NCBI GenBank assembly: GCA_023205875.1
Contig: CP060763.1
Span: 496,001-560,000 of the forward strand
Reading direction: 5' to 3'
Source of the DNA: Chloropicon primus
Lineage: Eukaryota > Chlorophyta > Chloropicophyceae > Chloropicales > Chloropicaceae
Length of the DNA: 64,000 nucleotides
Position numbers and translations under genes: made by a program. A model generated the notes under the pieces. It was given only the letters and a program-made list of their open reading frames with translations. It was not told the origin of the DNA and made no database searches. Of this stretch, positions 46,301 through 56,537 are shown piece by piece; position 1 is the first letter of the stretch; each line of letters begins with the position of its first letter.

Positions 46301-47347
46301 TTAATAACGAGGGAAGCCTTCTATCTGGTCTTTGCGTGCCTTGACTCCGATGGCCAGGAAAGTCGGTCGGACAGGTCTGAGAGGTCGTCGTGCTGGCTCC
46401 CCTTTTTGGTTGGAATCCAAGGCATCCTGATACCGAGGGCAAAGGAGGGAGGCGGCGGCGAGCCCACGGATACAGGCCTCCCGCTGTGCTTGCTCGTCAG
46501 CCTGCTCTCCAAGGTCCTCTCAACAAATGAAATGGTCCGGGAACTCCAGCTGCTTGTCAGGTTCTGCCTGAATTCCTCGGCGAAGAGCATGTCAGCGGAC
46601 GAAAGCCCTGATATCCCCCTCCCGAGCGCAATCCTATTTCTGGAGAGGGTTGCCAGCATCGAGAAGGAGCGCATCGAGAATCACGAGAGATCCGAGCAGG
46701 GGCTCTTGGAGCAGACGCAGGCGCCTGGCAATGGAGAGCGCGCTGCAGACGACATCTGGTGCTCCTTTGAGTTCGTAAAGTCCATTTCCTCGATAGCCGC
46801 TCTGACCCAAAACACCAGGCTCGGTGGGTACCACCGGGAGCTGCTGAGCTTGACCTCGTCTCTCTTTGCGATCTGGTCCTTCAGGAGGACCAACAAGATC
46901 GAAGAAGCGGTCCTATCCTTGAGCGACGAGGTGGTCTCAAACATTTTCTCCTTTTTGTGCTTTGCGCACGGCAGGGTAAGCAAGCCGGGCGGGGGCCTGC
47001 CCGACAAGCTCATGGCACTGGAATGCATCTACAACCTCGTGTCCACGAATGTTATCCATAAAAGTGTCAGGATTAAGCTGCTTTACTATCCCTGGAACGA
47101 GCCGGTGTTCCAAGGCGCGGTTTCCTTCTACAACGGCTGGCCGGGGTCCATGGCGTTCAGCCTCTGCCGGACGCTTCTGTGCATTCTGAGGGTCTACAAC
47201 ACAATCGGTCTGCCCAAGCCCCCGCCCTGGCTCAGGAGGTTCATTTTCCGCAACCACCACTTGATGATGATCGCGATCAACAACTTGGAGGATAAGGGGG
47301 AAACACAGTCCTTCACAGAGACGCTCGCGGAGCTAACCAGGCAATGA
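43383..47347 (+). CDS. Large alpha-helical (HEAT/ARM-like) protein of unknown function
   Basis: Two exons: 43383-43828 and 43945-47347, 1282 residues. Donor GTACGA, acceptor CGCCCAG; the join completes 'FLLKR|AWYNL' in frame. The intron carries a (CT)n tract. Almost all of the protein is helix-rich, leucine-rich and low in charge repeats, with no signal peptide and no catalytic motif, like an alpha-solenoid. Distinct parts: 'SPLKFDLDHVPEIAHAAGFG' (about 320), 'LIFLLLGLPPL' (about 665), 'GIAHSVPFVRLFEYS' (about 840) and a well-ordered C-terminus 'KPPPWLRRFIFRNHHLMMIA'. Large nucleoporins (Nup188/Nup205) and FANCI-like solenoids have this general look, but I cannot support any of them. The N-terminal 35 residues are Arg/Gly/Cys-rich and may be disordered. 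Confidence 0.8.
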
Positions 47348-47405
47348 CGCCAGTATTGTTGGCGCGGGTGGGTGTGGATTGAATTAAGACAACCGTATCT
47401 TCTTC

Positions 47406-48305
47406 TCAAGCCCTCTTGCACCTCTGACTGAACCAGCGCTCGAGCCCCTCCCTCTGGTTCGCGTTCAGACCGACCCTTGGCCTTCTTCTCTTGATCATCG
47501 CCTGAGCCTCGTCGATGGAGGAAGCCTTCCCCTCGCTGATGAGAATGGCGCAAAGCATAGCGGCGCTCCTCCCGTGGCCGTGCGCGCAGTGAACCAGCAC
47601 CGGCCGATCCGAACCCCTCCTCTGCTCCTTCGCGAAGGCAACGCCCTCTTCGTAGGACTCCACGGACGGGCTCTGCGTGTCCCAGGTCGCGCAGCACAGG
47701 TACGGGTTCCGGTGCCTCCTCGGAAGCTCGCAGGTGCAGTCCACCACGGCGCAGTCGCTCGCCGGAAGGCTCTCCTGTGCGTTCGGCCAGCCTCCGATGT
47801 AATAGTTGTCGACGATATGGTCGTACAGTGGCTCGGTTCCCTATCACGCCATCACGCATACACGCACACGAGGACAAGAGGCAGGCGTTAGGATTAGGAC
47901 ACACACACACACACACACACACACAATTCCTGAGGAGGAGAGGGGAGGGGGCAGCGCAATACGTTGTTGAGTTTGATGACTTACGAGCTGCCTCCTGTAC
48001 AAGAGCTTGAGCCTTATGGCACACTGGAAGGGCAGGAAAGCGAGCTGGTTCGCTATGCCGAGGGACCCCTTCGCCGTCTTCCCGAAGAGGCTGACTGTCC
48101 GAGCACATAAGGCTTTGGTACTCGCAATCGCCACGACGAAACCACTCAAAGCCGTGTGGTAGAGAGCGGCTTGGGCGAACCTGGGTAGGCGACCTCGAGA
48201 GGCGAGGAGGACGAGCCCGGGGAGCGTCGCTGCAGCCGCTACAACCTGCGCGTGCGTCGGCTTCCTCCTCCTCTTCTTCTCCTTCACCTTGACAGAAGAC
48301 GCCAT
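47406..48305 (-). CDS. Membrane-anchored dual-specificity phosphatase
   Basis: Two exons: 48305-47985 and 47840-47406, 251 residues. Donor GTAAGT, acceptor GATAG, phase 0. The intron contains a (CA)n run. Exon 1 codes a Lys/Arg-rich tip and one or two hydrophobic segments (about 20-85). Exon 2 codes the phosphatase: 'DHIVDNYYIGGWPNAQESLP', 'VVDCTCELPRRHR' (the Asp is a candidate general acid), and the P-loop 'LVHCAHGHGRSAAMLC' (about 188-200) with Cys and Arg of CX5R intact, then 'QREGLERWFSQ'. The HCAHGxGRS loop type occurs in bacterial YnbD-like and plant/algal proteins fused to membrane segments; the substrate may be a phospholipid or phosphoprotein. Tail-to-tail with the 1282-residue gene. 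Confidence 0.88.
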
Positions 48306-48355
48306 GGATTATCCAGATTGAGATTACGATTACGATGAAATTAAACGCTTTCACT

Positions 48356-50980
48356 TTAGACCTGAGCTGCCTGGCTTGGGGCGAGGTTGCTGGCGTCCTG
48401 GAGCTCGATCTTCCTTGGAGTGAGGGTGCCGATGGACAGGTTCTTCCTTGGACTCTCGAATTCCCTCAGTGACTGCAAATCGGTCTTCTTCCTCTTGACC
48501 TGGCCCGAGGGCGGCGTACCTGGTCTGAGGAGACCGAGCCCGAGCTTCTGCAGGTTGCCGAACGGCGCCTCCACGACCAGGTACAGGATTCCTGCCCAAA
48601 AGTAGCTCCCGACGGTGAACACGAGCCACATCCCGAGGGTGTTGGCCGTGTGGTAGTAGGGCGTGGTGGCATCCGTGGAGGTGAGGAGGGCTTGCGGGTA
48701 CAACATATGGATCAGGTACGCTCCATACGTTAGCTTGGCCAGAGGACTCCAGATGTGCCCCCCGAGCAGCTCCGTCACCAGCTTGAGCTTTCCGAGGCAG
48801 GTTGGCAGGACGAGAATGAAGAGCGCGACCCCCCAAGCGAAGAACTTGAGGGTGTTGTACGCGACGGTGGCGTCCCTCGACCAGCCGGCAGAGTGAGTCG
48901 TGGTCACCGGCGGAATCTCGTGGTCGGTGTTGTAGTAGGTGGCGATCGGGAACACGAGCAGGCACAGGGTGGTGATGGAGAGGCCAAAGAGCCCAACGGA
49001 GGCAAAGGACGGCACCTTGGTCTTCAGGTACTCCATCCTGGCCCTCCCCCTCTCCTCGCACGTGAAGTCGTGGAACAGGAGCCCGAGCAGCAACCCCAGG
49101 ACGTACGGCGGTGCCCGGATCCAGGGCTTGACGTAGTAATAGTAGAAGTTCCCCTCGCCAAAGTACTGGAGCCAGACGTCCCTCTTGATGGTCGTGTAGC
49201 AGGCCAAGGCGATGGAGGTGGCCACCAGGAGGCCCGAAACGGCCGCCCCGGCGGTCCTCCTGAACCGCTGCAGCGGCTTGAGGTACAGCCCGTGGTGCCA
49301 GGCCGCGATCACGACTGGGGCCACGAAGATGTAGAGCTGCATGTCGACCGCGAGGTACCAGGTCCCGCCCACGCAGGTGGTGGGCGCCAAGCCGTCCGCC
49401 GGGTTGCCCTCGGGAATGAAATTGTTCAAGAAGAACAAGTCGCTCCACCAGTACTTTGAGCAATCCTCCGAGTGCTGGTCCCAGTTGAGCTTCCAGATCG
49501 GGGAGGAGGACAGGGAGGGCGCAATCTTCCAGAAGAAGAAGAGGACCGCCGCAAAGGTGGGCAGCAGTCTCCCGAAACGGTTGACGACGTAGACCAGCCA
49601 GAACAAGGATTCTCCCAGGAACGTCTTCCTCTTGGCCTTCGCCTTGGAGATCTCCCTGCTGACGATGAAGGCCACGAGGAGGCCGCTCAGGAAGAAGAAG
49701 GTGTCCACGGCGAAGAAGGCCCCGGCATAGATGCTGATGAACCACTGCTTGAGCACCATGTTCATGTTGTTGGGGTTGACCAGCCTGCCCGGGTAGGCGA
49801 CGCCCCCGATCCAAATGATGTAGCTCAGGGTGTGGCCCAGAATGACCCAGAACATGGACACGGCGCGGAACCCGTTCAGGGAGGTCAGGTCCAGGTCCCT
49901 CCCCATCTCGGGCTTGGCCATCAGCTGGTGCCAGTTCCCGCAAAAGTCGAAGCAGTCGGCGGCCCTGGACACCAGGCGGCGCCGCGGCCCGGAATCCGCG
50001 GCGCCGGGGAAGAGCAGCTTGGCCGCCGTGGAGACCACAACGAGGAGGAGGAGGAAGGCGAAGACCGACGCGGTCACGATCCCGCCGACGTCCAGGGGGG
50101 TCTTGTCCATCACGGAGCAGTCCACCCGGGGGGCGTGCTTCGCGTAGTGCTCCGGGTCGGTGTCCGCGATGGCCTTGGCGATGGCCGAGGCCGACGAGTC
50201 CTCCGGCACGCACACGCCGTACCTCACCTGCATGTAGTTGCTCGGGGCCTGGAGGGAGGCCAGGCAGTACTTGGCCCCGGCGAGCTTCTGGCACGGGTTG
50301 TACCAACCGTACTCGTCGAACCCCTCCAGCGTCCTCTCGTAGGCCGCCGAGTACTCCATCATGGAGGACGTCCGGTTCAGGTTCGGCACGACGATGGACG
50401 AGCCCTGCAGGGCGATCGCCGGGTCGGCGGACGACGACGCGTCGTAGGCGGCGGCGGCCCCGGAGGCGCCGGCGGAGGACAAGTCCGGGCACAAGCCATT
50501 CTCGGGGGTCGGGATGCGGCAGTCCTTGATCCTCTGCATCACGATCGGCCGGGCCACGGGAATGTACGCGAGGTTCGAGCTCGGGGCCACCACGGGCGCG
50601 AGGTCGTACACCATGTCCCAGGCCTCCTCGTGGAGCTCCTCGTGGCAGCTGCAGCCGAAGATGGGGCTGCCCTCCCCGACGAACGAGTCAATCGCCCTGC
50701 AGCAGCTCTCGGAGGCGCTGCCCACGCAACTCAGCAGGTCCGGGTTGCTCATCTGATCCGCCACGCTGATCGTCATCAAGAACCTCTCGAAGCTCTCCTT
50801 GCACGTTTGGAGCCCGGGGACGTCCGAGGCGGCGAGCACGGGTACCTGCTGCTGGGACCCAGTTTGACCCCCGGAAGAAGACAGCGACGAGTTCGTCGTG
50901 CTCTGATCCGCGGCGACGGCGACCGGCAGCGTGGCCGCGCTCGCGACGACCCACGCAGACAAGAGCAATGCCAACGACAT
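48356..50980 (-). CDS. NRF-6/acyltransferase-3 family membrane protein
   Basis: Single exon, 874 residues, ATG at 50980, which directly gives a signal peptide ('MSLALLLSAWVVASAATLPV'). Residues ~70-290 are a Cys-containing luminal domain ('LLSCVGSASESCCRAIDSFV', 'YNPCQKLAGAKYCLASLQAP', 'VRYGVCVPEDSS') of the NRF (nose resistant to fluoxetine) type. After a membrane segment (about 303-325) comes the acyltransferase-3 domain: 'LTSLNGFRAVSMFWVILGHT' (about 366, with the conserved His in LGH), then about ten more membrane spans. Such proteins acylate carbohydrates or lipids with acyl-CoA across membranes; in animals NRF-6 affects lipid and drug transport. The substrate is unknown. The final ~60 residues are cytosolic, basic and phospho-site-like. 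Confidence 0.92.
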   Translation of the reverse strand: MSLALLLSAWVVASAATLPVAVAADQSTTNSSLSSSGGQTGSQQQVPVLAASDVPGLQTCKESFERFLMTISVADQMSNPDLLSCVGSASESCCRAIDSFVGEGSPIFGCSCHEELHEEAWDMVYDLAPVVAPSSNLAYIPVARPIVMQRIKDCRIPTPENGLCPDLSSAGASGAAAAYDASSSADPAIALQGSSIVVPNLNRTSSMMEYSAAYERTLEGFDEYGWYNPCQKLAGAKYCLASLQAPSNYMQVRYGVCVPEDSSASAIAKAIADTDPEHYAKHAPRVDCSVMDKTPLDVGGIVTASVFAFLLLLVVVSTAAKLLFPGAADSGPRRRLVSRAADCFDFCGNWHQLMAKPEMGRDLDLTSLNGFRAVSMFWVILGHTLSYIIWIGGVAYPGRLVNPNNMNMVLKQWFISIYAGAFFAVDTFFFLSGLLVAFIVSREISKAKAKRKTFLGESLFWLVYVVNRFGRLLPTFAAVLFFFWKIAPSLSSSPIWKLNWDQHSEDCSKYWWSDLFFLNNFIPEGNPADGLAPTTCVGGTWYLAVDMQLYIFVAPVVIAAWHHGLYLKPLQRFRRTAGAAVSGLLVATSIALACYTTIKRDVWLQYFGEGNFYYYYVKPWIRAPPYVLGLLLGLLFHDFTCEERGRARMEYLKTKVPSFASVGLFGLSITTLCLLVFPIATYYNTDHEIPPVTTTHSAGWSRDATVAYNTLKFFAWGVALFILVLPTCLGKLKLVTELLGGHIWSPLAKLTYGAYLIHMLYPQALLTSTDATTPYYHTANTLGMWLVFTVGSYFWAGILYLVVEAPFGNLQKLGLGLLRPGTPPSGQVKRKKTDLQSLREFESPRKNLSIGTLTPRKIELQDASNLAPSQAAQV

Positions 50981-51222
50981 CCTGGTCCTGATCACACGGC
51001 GGACGAAGGTAGTGGCGGGGACCGCGCAAAGGGAAGGAAGGAATGACCAGCAGATGGGTTTGCCACCTCCTCGTCAACGCGACAGGGAGGTTACATTGGA
51101 CGCAGCGAATTAACGTCACTCATTGAAGGAGATCTCGCCCAAATTGGAAATCTCTATGGTCAATGGCTTTGAGATGATGATTGGTGATGATGTTGTATTG
51201 TCCATGGCCTATTTGCCTCACA
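50981..51222. other. Short spacer between two minus-strand genes
   Basis: 242 bp holding the NRF/acyltransferase promoter and the methyltransferase 3' flank. Nothing else seen. Confidence 0.4.
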
Positions 51223-52461
51223 TTAGTCTTGTTGTTCTTTGCCCTTCCCGCTCGTGCTCGTGGTGCCCTCCTCCTGCTCCTTCCCCTGCTCCTCGCCGTC
51301 GTTCTCGTCGTTCTTCTCCTTCCTCAAGCTCTCGACCTCCTCCCTGAGGTCCGCGAGCGAGGCGGTGGCGGACCCCCGCTGCAGGGGCTTCTGCTGGGAC
51401 TCGTGGGGGGACCACCCGCTGACGTAGATGACCTGGTAGGTGCTGGGCACGGAGCCGTCCTCCTCGGCGAAGAGGGACTGGTAGATCGCCGCCGTGGCCA
51501 GCGCGGAGTCCCTGGCAAGGAAGCCCCTCCTGTTGGTGTTGGCGCTCGACTCGCCGAGCCGGCGGAGGTGGTCCACCACGTGAGACGCGCTGGGGTACCT
51601 GATCTGGACGGTGTCCACGTCCACGACGGGGAGGTTGTAGGCCGCGGCGGACATCAGGGACCCGGCGTCCCTCACCCTGGCGAGGGGCGAGGTTCGGGGC
51701 GAGACCCCCCCCTCCCTCTCCATCTCGGCGATGGAGCAGGCGATCCGCATCTCTTGCAGGGTGTCCCCGCCGAGGAAGGCCCCGAGGAAGAGGCCGTCCG
51801 GGTTGAGGCTCCCCTTGACCTGTGCCAGGCAGCCAGGCAGGTCGTTGACCCAGTGCAGGCCCAGGCACGAGATGGCGGCGTCGAAGCGCTCGCCGTCCGC
51901 CAGGGCCTCCCCCAGCGAGGCCTCGTTCACGGCCAGGCGGACCGAGCGGAACGCGACGCCGCTGCCCTCGTACTCGGCCGCGACCTTGGTCTCAAAGTCC
52001 TCCAGCAGGGCGGGGGAGGTCTCCGCGTACGTGATCGACCGCACGCTTCCCTTGCCGGAATCCATGATCTTCCTCGCCACCACGAGGCCGGTCCCCCCCA
52101 CCACCAGGATGTCCTCGAAGGACTTGGTGCAGTCCAGCAGCCGGTCCACGAGGCGCGAGGCTATCTCGTTCTGAAGCCTGTCATCGTACCTCCCGATCCT
52201 CGCCACGCGCTCCCTGTGCTTCCGCTTCAACTCCGCGTCGAATACCGTCGAGTACGGCCGCCTCGCGCCGATCCCGAGCTCGACGAGGAGTCTGCCGTCC
52301 TCCTCCCGAAAACAAGTCTGCCAGTGGGCACGCCCTCCCCTCTTCGGCGCGTCGAAGGCCTCGCCGAGGCACGCCGCGGAGGTGGACGCCGCCACGCCCT
52401 CGCTCCCGACCCTCGACAGCTGCAGGCCACGAAGGCAAAGCCTTCCTCCAGAGGTTCGCAT
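51223..52461 (-). CDS. NDUFAF5: NDUFAF5-like methyltransferase (complex I assembly), mitochondrial
   Basis: Single exon, 412 residues from the ATG at 52461, which sits right after a CA/TG microsatellite. The first ~45 residues (MRTSGGRLCLRGLQLSR...) are Arg/Leu/Ser-rich, a mitochondrial presequence. Core blocks match the NDUFAF5/BioC-like family: 'DAELKRKHRERVARI' (the start of these enzymes), 'RLVDRLLDCTKSFEDILVVG', 'FDAAISCLGLHWVNDLPGCL' and 'LNPDGLFLGAFLGGDTLQEM'. In animals it hydroxylates an arginine of NDUFS7 during complex I assembly. The SAM loop is atypical (VVGGTGLVVAR in place of DxGxGxG), see findings. The C-terminal ~55 residues are an acidic/Ser-rich tail not seen in the human protein. 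An in-frame extension through the microsatellite lacks an ATG. Confidence 0.87.
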   Translation of the reverse strand: MRTSGGRLCLRGLQLSRVGSEGVAASTSAACLGEAFDAPKRGGRAHWQTCFREEDGRLLVELGIGARRPYSTVFDAELKRKHRERVARIGRYDDRLQNEIASRLVDRLLDCTKSFEDILVVGGTGLVVARKIMDSGKGSVRSITYAETSPALLEDFETKVAAEYEGSGVAFRSVRLAVNEASLGEALADGERFDAAISCLGLHWVNDLPGCLAQVKGSLNPDGLFLGAFLGGDTLQEMRIACSIAEMEREGGVSPRTSPLARVRDAGSLMSAAAYNLPVVDVDTVQIRYPSASHVVDHLRRLGESSANTNRRGFLARDSALATAAIYQSLFAEEDGSVPSTYQVIYVSGWSPHESQQKPLQRGSATASLADLREEVESLRKEKNDENDGEEQGKEQEEGTTSTSGKGKEQQD

Positions 52462-52462
52462 C

Positions 52463-52512
<50 letters not shown>

Positions 52513-52927
52513 CTGTGAGCAACGACGACGACGAAAACGTTTTGATCTACCTGCGCTGCGCTGCGCCCAGACCGAGCTACCGAGCGTGTCAACCCTCCTC
52601 GCACGGGGGAAACTGTCCGTGCCTGAATCCCCGCGGGACTCCGCCTCTCGAGCAAGCCGCTCGCTCGCCTTGGCTTTGCAGTCGTCGAGGCGCACCCTTG
52701 GATCTCTCCTGGTGGTGCTGTCGTGGTGAGGGTGATGTGTGAGGACAGGAGGACGACGACGATGGTGCGGATATAGTTCTGGAATAAATATTAGTGCACA
52801 GAGGCAGGTTAGACTCCTCCTCCTCCTCCTCCTCCTCCTCCTCCCGTTTGCTTGCTTTCACCCCCCGTAACCGTTCGGGTGTGTTGTACTTCTCCTAGGT
52901 GAGCGATGTCGTCGTCGCGGACGGTCG
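52462..52927. repeat. Intergenic region with CA and TCC microsatellites
   Basis: 466 bp. (CA)n with one interruption at about 52464-52513 lies just ahead of the NDUFAF5-like ATG (TG on its coding strand); (TCC)n at about 52817-52845. No gene seen. It is the promoter/leader of the methyltransferase and the 3' flank of the secreted orphan. Confidence 0.75.
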
Positions 52928-54039
52928 TTACAGGTAGTTGAGGATGTCGAGGAGACCTCCTTGGCCAAGAGCAGCCCGGAGAGGCAGGAACTGGTCCAGA
53001 CCACCCGTCTGCAAAAGGGTGAAGGCGTCGATCACCGTGGCCCCGTTCGTGGGGTTGACGGAGATGATGTCGCCCCTCACCAAAGCTTGCCAGTACGCCG
53101 ACGGAGCGCAGTGCGTGAAATCCACCTCGTTGAAGAGCTTGAACTTGACGCAGAAATTGTTCCCCAGGGACCCGCTACGGAGGTTGAGGCTCGATTTGTT
53201 GAATCTCCTGCACTGGGCATCGACCAGCTTCCACAGGAGGGGGAGGTACTTGTAGTTCTTCTTGGACTCGAAGTAGAAGCTGCAAGTTCCGCCTCCCAGG
53301 GTGTTACTACGAAAGTCGCAGTCGGAGGCAAAGAGAAAATCCAGTCGGTCAGCAAAGGGCAGAGGAAATGAGCGCGCGGGGAGGAGGAGCTGGGCTTGCC
53401 GGACCCCAAACACTTACAACTTTCTCATCCAAATTCCATCCACCCAGATCGGCCAGTTGTCGAGCACCTTTGCGATCAGCTTGTGCGTCGCCGCTGCCAT
53501 GGCTTGGGGCACGCCCGAGTCGATGGTGTTCTGCACGATCTTGTGCGCGAATCTCTGAGACGCGAAGAGCTGCTGCAAGTTCCTAGTGCTCGTCCCCTCG
53601 GCCTCCCCCTCGGCCTCGCCGGCCTCGAAGCTCATGAGCTTGAGCGACGGGATCTGACGCTCCGTGGCATTCGACCTCATGATTGGGGCGAACGCCTTGA
53701 CCAGGTTCGCACCGAGCTCTGCGACGCGACGCGCGCGGAAATCGTCGAAAAGAATGGAAGGGAGGGAGAAGAAGCGTTCGTCGTCGTCAGCCCCGTGCCG
53801 CGCGAAACCAAACGGAGAGGGAGAGAGAGAGAGAGAGGTCCACCACGCGTACCTGCCATGTCGTCCAACGTGGCGTCCGCATCGCGCTGCTCGTACGCGT
53901 TGCTCCTCGCCTCGCTCAGCAGAGCGGAAATCAGGTCCGCCTCCTTGTACGCCTCCGCCGTCGTCGTCGCAAGCGCTGCCACCAAAACCACCATGACGGA
54001 GGCCACAACTCCAACACTCCAGCTGCATCGTCCCCTCAT
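52928..54039 (-). CDS. Secreted/ER protein of unknown function, three exons
   Basis: Exons 54039-53853, 53718-53418 and 53306-52928, 288 residues. Donors GTACGC and GTAAGT, acceptors CGCAG and CGTAG; phases 1 and 2 are satisfied and each join avoids stops. A clear signal peptide or anchor opens the chain ('VGVVASVMVVLVAALATTTA', ends near residue 30). The middle part is helical ('ANLVKAFAPIMRSNATERQI', 'LQQLFASQRFAHKIVQNTID'). Exon 3 carries Cys-containing, beta-rich sequence ('GGGTCSFYFESKKNYKYLPL', 'LVDAQCRRFNKSS', 'DFTHCAPSAYWQALVRGDII') with an N-glycosylation sequon (NKS). No family is recognised. The first intron holds a (GA)n tract. It is divergent from the GT29 gene, separated by 592 bp. 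Confidence 0.7.
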
Positions 54040-54631
54040 CGCGTCGTCGAGAATGGAGCAGCGGTGCCACTTCGACTCGTTCAACCTCCCTTTCTGTCAC
54101 CTCTCCCTCTGTCAACCTCCTCTTTTTCCCTCCGACTCCTCGATCCTTCCGCTTCGAGCGTAACGCCCTCTGCTCGGTCCGCTCATCCCATGGAAAGGAA
54201 ATGCCGCATCCGCATGAGGGCCAGGAGCAGCAGGAGAGAGAGGGACGTGCCGGGGAAGGAGCGTGCTTCGAGTTCTCCTCCACCACCACCTCCTCCTCCT
54301 CCTCTACCCCTTTCGTTTTCCATCTTTCTATCGTGTTCTTGGCGATTGGCCCGGACTTTTCTCTCGCCCTCCACACAGACAGGACAGGACAGGACGATGG
54401 AACGGCGTTGGAGGATCTCGCAAGACGTCGCCATCCATCGAAGGGTGACAAGCTCCTAGTCCACCCCCGCGCGCAAGACACGCACGCACGCCTTCTGCCC
54501 ACCGTCGTCGTCCTCCTCCTCTGATGATGATGATCCTCCTCCTCCTCCTGCTGCTGCTGCTTGCTTCTGATCCCATGGACAATCTTGCTCGAGAGGGAGG
54601 GCGAGTTCCTTGAGGGAGGAAGAGGAAGACT
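54040..54631. other. Divergent intergenic region with CTC/CTG triplet repeats
   Basis: 592 bp between the secreted orphan and the GT29 gene. Contains (TCC)n at about 54283-54306 and TCCTCC/CTG runs at about 54510-54563. No credible gene; presumed shared promoter region for two secretory-pathway genes. Confidence 0.45.
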
Positions 54632-56259
54632 ATGGCGCACCGGTCCCTCAGGAGGGGGCTCGAGAGGGCGGTCGTGTCGGCCATCCTCGTTCTCGCCCTT
54701 GGCCTTGGGATCCAAGCCGTCGAGGCAACGACCGGAGCGAGCGAAAAGGTAAGACCAGCGAGAGAGAGGGAGAGGGAGAACGCCCCCTCCTCGCACACGA
54801 ACGCACGCGCACGATCTGACACTCGTGGTTCTCTTGCTCCGTGTCTCTCCGTGCGCCACGCATCTCAGCTGCTTCGGGGGAGCCGCGCCAGAGGCGAGGC
54901 CGAGTCAACGCTGGGCTCTCGTGGCCTCCTCGAGGACGGCGAGCCGCTCGTGTACAAGCCAGACATTGAGGGCCTGCTGGGAAGGCGGAAGTGCCTTGGC
55001 CTTTCGGAGCCTTGGACCCCGTACAGGGACGCCGAGGGCGGGCGGGGGAAGCAGCTCCGTCGTCAGCTGAGCTCCCTCCCGGCTTGGAATAATGAAACAC
55101 TACTCGGGGCGAGCGGCAGCGGCAAGGGTGCCGAGGCAGACCACCTGGGGAGGAGTGGGGGCGCCGGACACGGAGGGAGGCAGCTTCTTCGGAGTCGTCA
55201 CCGGTACACCATCCCCCGGAGGTGGCAGAGGCCACTGACTGGCCGGTGCAGGGACGAGGGGAAGATCAAGAAGGACGTCAAACCCGCGCAGAAAGGCGTC
55301 GTTGACTGCTTGCTGTCGGACAAGGAGAAGTGCCCCCTTGGGGAGGAGAACACTCTCAAGGTTCTTCACGCCACGGAATCGATCGAGAAGCTGATGCTGT
55401 ACCACACCCCGTGCATCACCATCAACAAGGGGCTCAAGAAGTGCGCAACCACCCAAGGGAACCCAGAAACGATGAGAATGGGGAGCGTTCCTTCCAGCAA
55501 GTACTCGGAGGAAGACGTGGAGAGGAACTACACGAGCTGCGCTCTGATAGGGAACGGGCCGGGGCTCTTCAAGCAGAACAAGGCCGAGATCATCGACCAG
55601 CACGATGCCATCTTCAGGTTCAACTCCCTTCACAACGTGCAGTACCAGGGGAAGAAGACCACGTTTCGGATTTTGAACAACAAGAGGGTGGAGGGGATCA
55701 CCAAGAAGCGGGTGAAGATCAACACGCGGACGCCGGGGGAGGCTTGGATCATTTGGCACTACTTCAGCTTGAAGAAATACGCGGAGTTGAAGAAGATCAA
55801 CGAGAACAGCAGGATCATGGCGCCCGAGTACCTCAAGTTTGAGCTCAGAGCCTACTTCGGCATTAGGAAGGACCTGAGGAGGTTCGGAAACGGGATGAGG
55901 TGTCCGATGAATCTCAACTCGGGGATGCACGGGATTCTTATGGCACTCAAGATGTGCAAAGAGGTCAATCTTTTCGGATTCTCCTACCAGAAAAACACTG
56001 TGAACAACTCGAGGAGAAACACGGGAAGCAAGGCCTTCCAGAGCACAGTGGTCAGCCCTCGGCTGAGCAAGCACCACGACTGGCACACCGACGCCCTTGT
56101 GGTCAAAGTACGTATTTCACCCCGGATCTCACTTCCGTTTCCTTTCCTTTCTTCGCTGCCTTTTGGCGAGAGCGACTGACCAAAGCACCTTCCCACTCTT
56201 CTCTTTGCTTTCCTCATCAAAAGTATCTGGCCATGGCGGGCTTGCTCAATATTTGCTAA
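54632..56259 (+). CDS. GT29 (sialyltransferase-fold) glycosyltransferase 1
   Basis: Three exons: 54632-54748, 54869-56107 and 56224-56259, 463 residues; donors GTAAGA and GTACGT, acceptors CTCAG and AAAAG, all phase 0. A signal anchor ('AVVSAILVLALGLGIQAVEA') makes it type II in the Golgi. The catalytic part has the GT29 sialylmotifs: L, 'SCALIGNGPGLFKQNKAEII' then 'DQHDAIFRFNS' (from about 264); S, 'NSGMHGILMALKMCKEVNLF'; and VS, 'HHDWHTDALVV', where the usual HxxxxE is HxxxxD. The donor is expected to be CMP-sialic acid, CMP-KDN or a related CMP-keto-sugar; acceptor unknown. The ~200-residue stem (40-240) is long and disordered. The last 12 residues, including the end of motif VS, are on a tiny third exon. 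Confidence 0.88.
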
Positions 56260-56537
56260 ACATGATTCTTGTAAACTCGCTCACAAACCTTGAGAAGTCT
56301 CCCCTCCTGCTACCCCTCGACCCTCTTCGCCGTCCCTGAATGCTGAGGCGGGGGGTGTTTGACCTTCCCTTTGGTCAATCACACAAACGATGCGAGTTGC
56401 CTCACTGATGGGCCACTCCTCCCCTCTCTCTCCTCTTCCACTTCCTCCCCAGCTTCGCTTCTGCTCTCTGCTTTGCGAATGACAGTTCTCGCTTGACTCG
56501 ACCAACGAGGGAAGACCTTGGACGGGAGCGTGATACA
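56260..56537. other. Spacer between GT29-1 and SF-assemblin 2
   Basis: 278 bp, pyrimidine-rich around 56415-56450. Presumed 3' flank of GT29-1 and promoter of SF-assemblin 2; nothing else seen. Confidence 0.35.

Noticed and set aside
49472-51046. 524-codon plus frame opposite the NRF/acyltransferase gene
   Set aside because: His/Gly/Arg-rich shadow; the minus frame has a signal peptide and conserved acyltransferase motifs.
52464-52513. Coding use of the CA/TG microsatellite as a Cys-Val tract of the NDUFAF5-like protein
   Set aside because: The open frame passes through it, but no ATG precedes it and the ATG just after it gives a good presequence.
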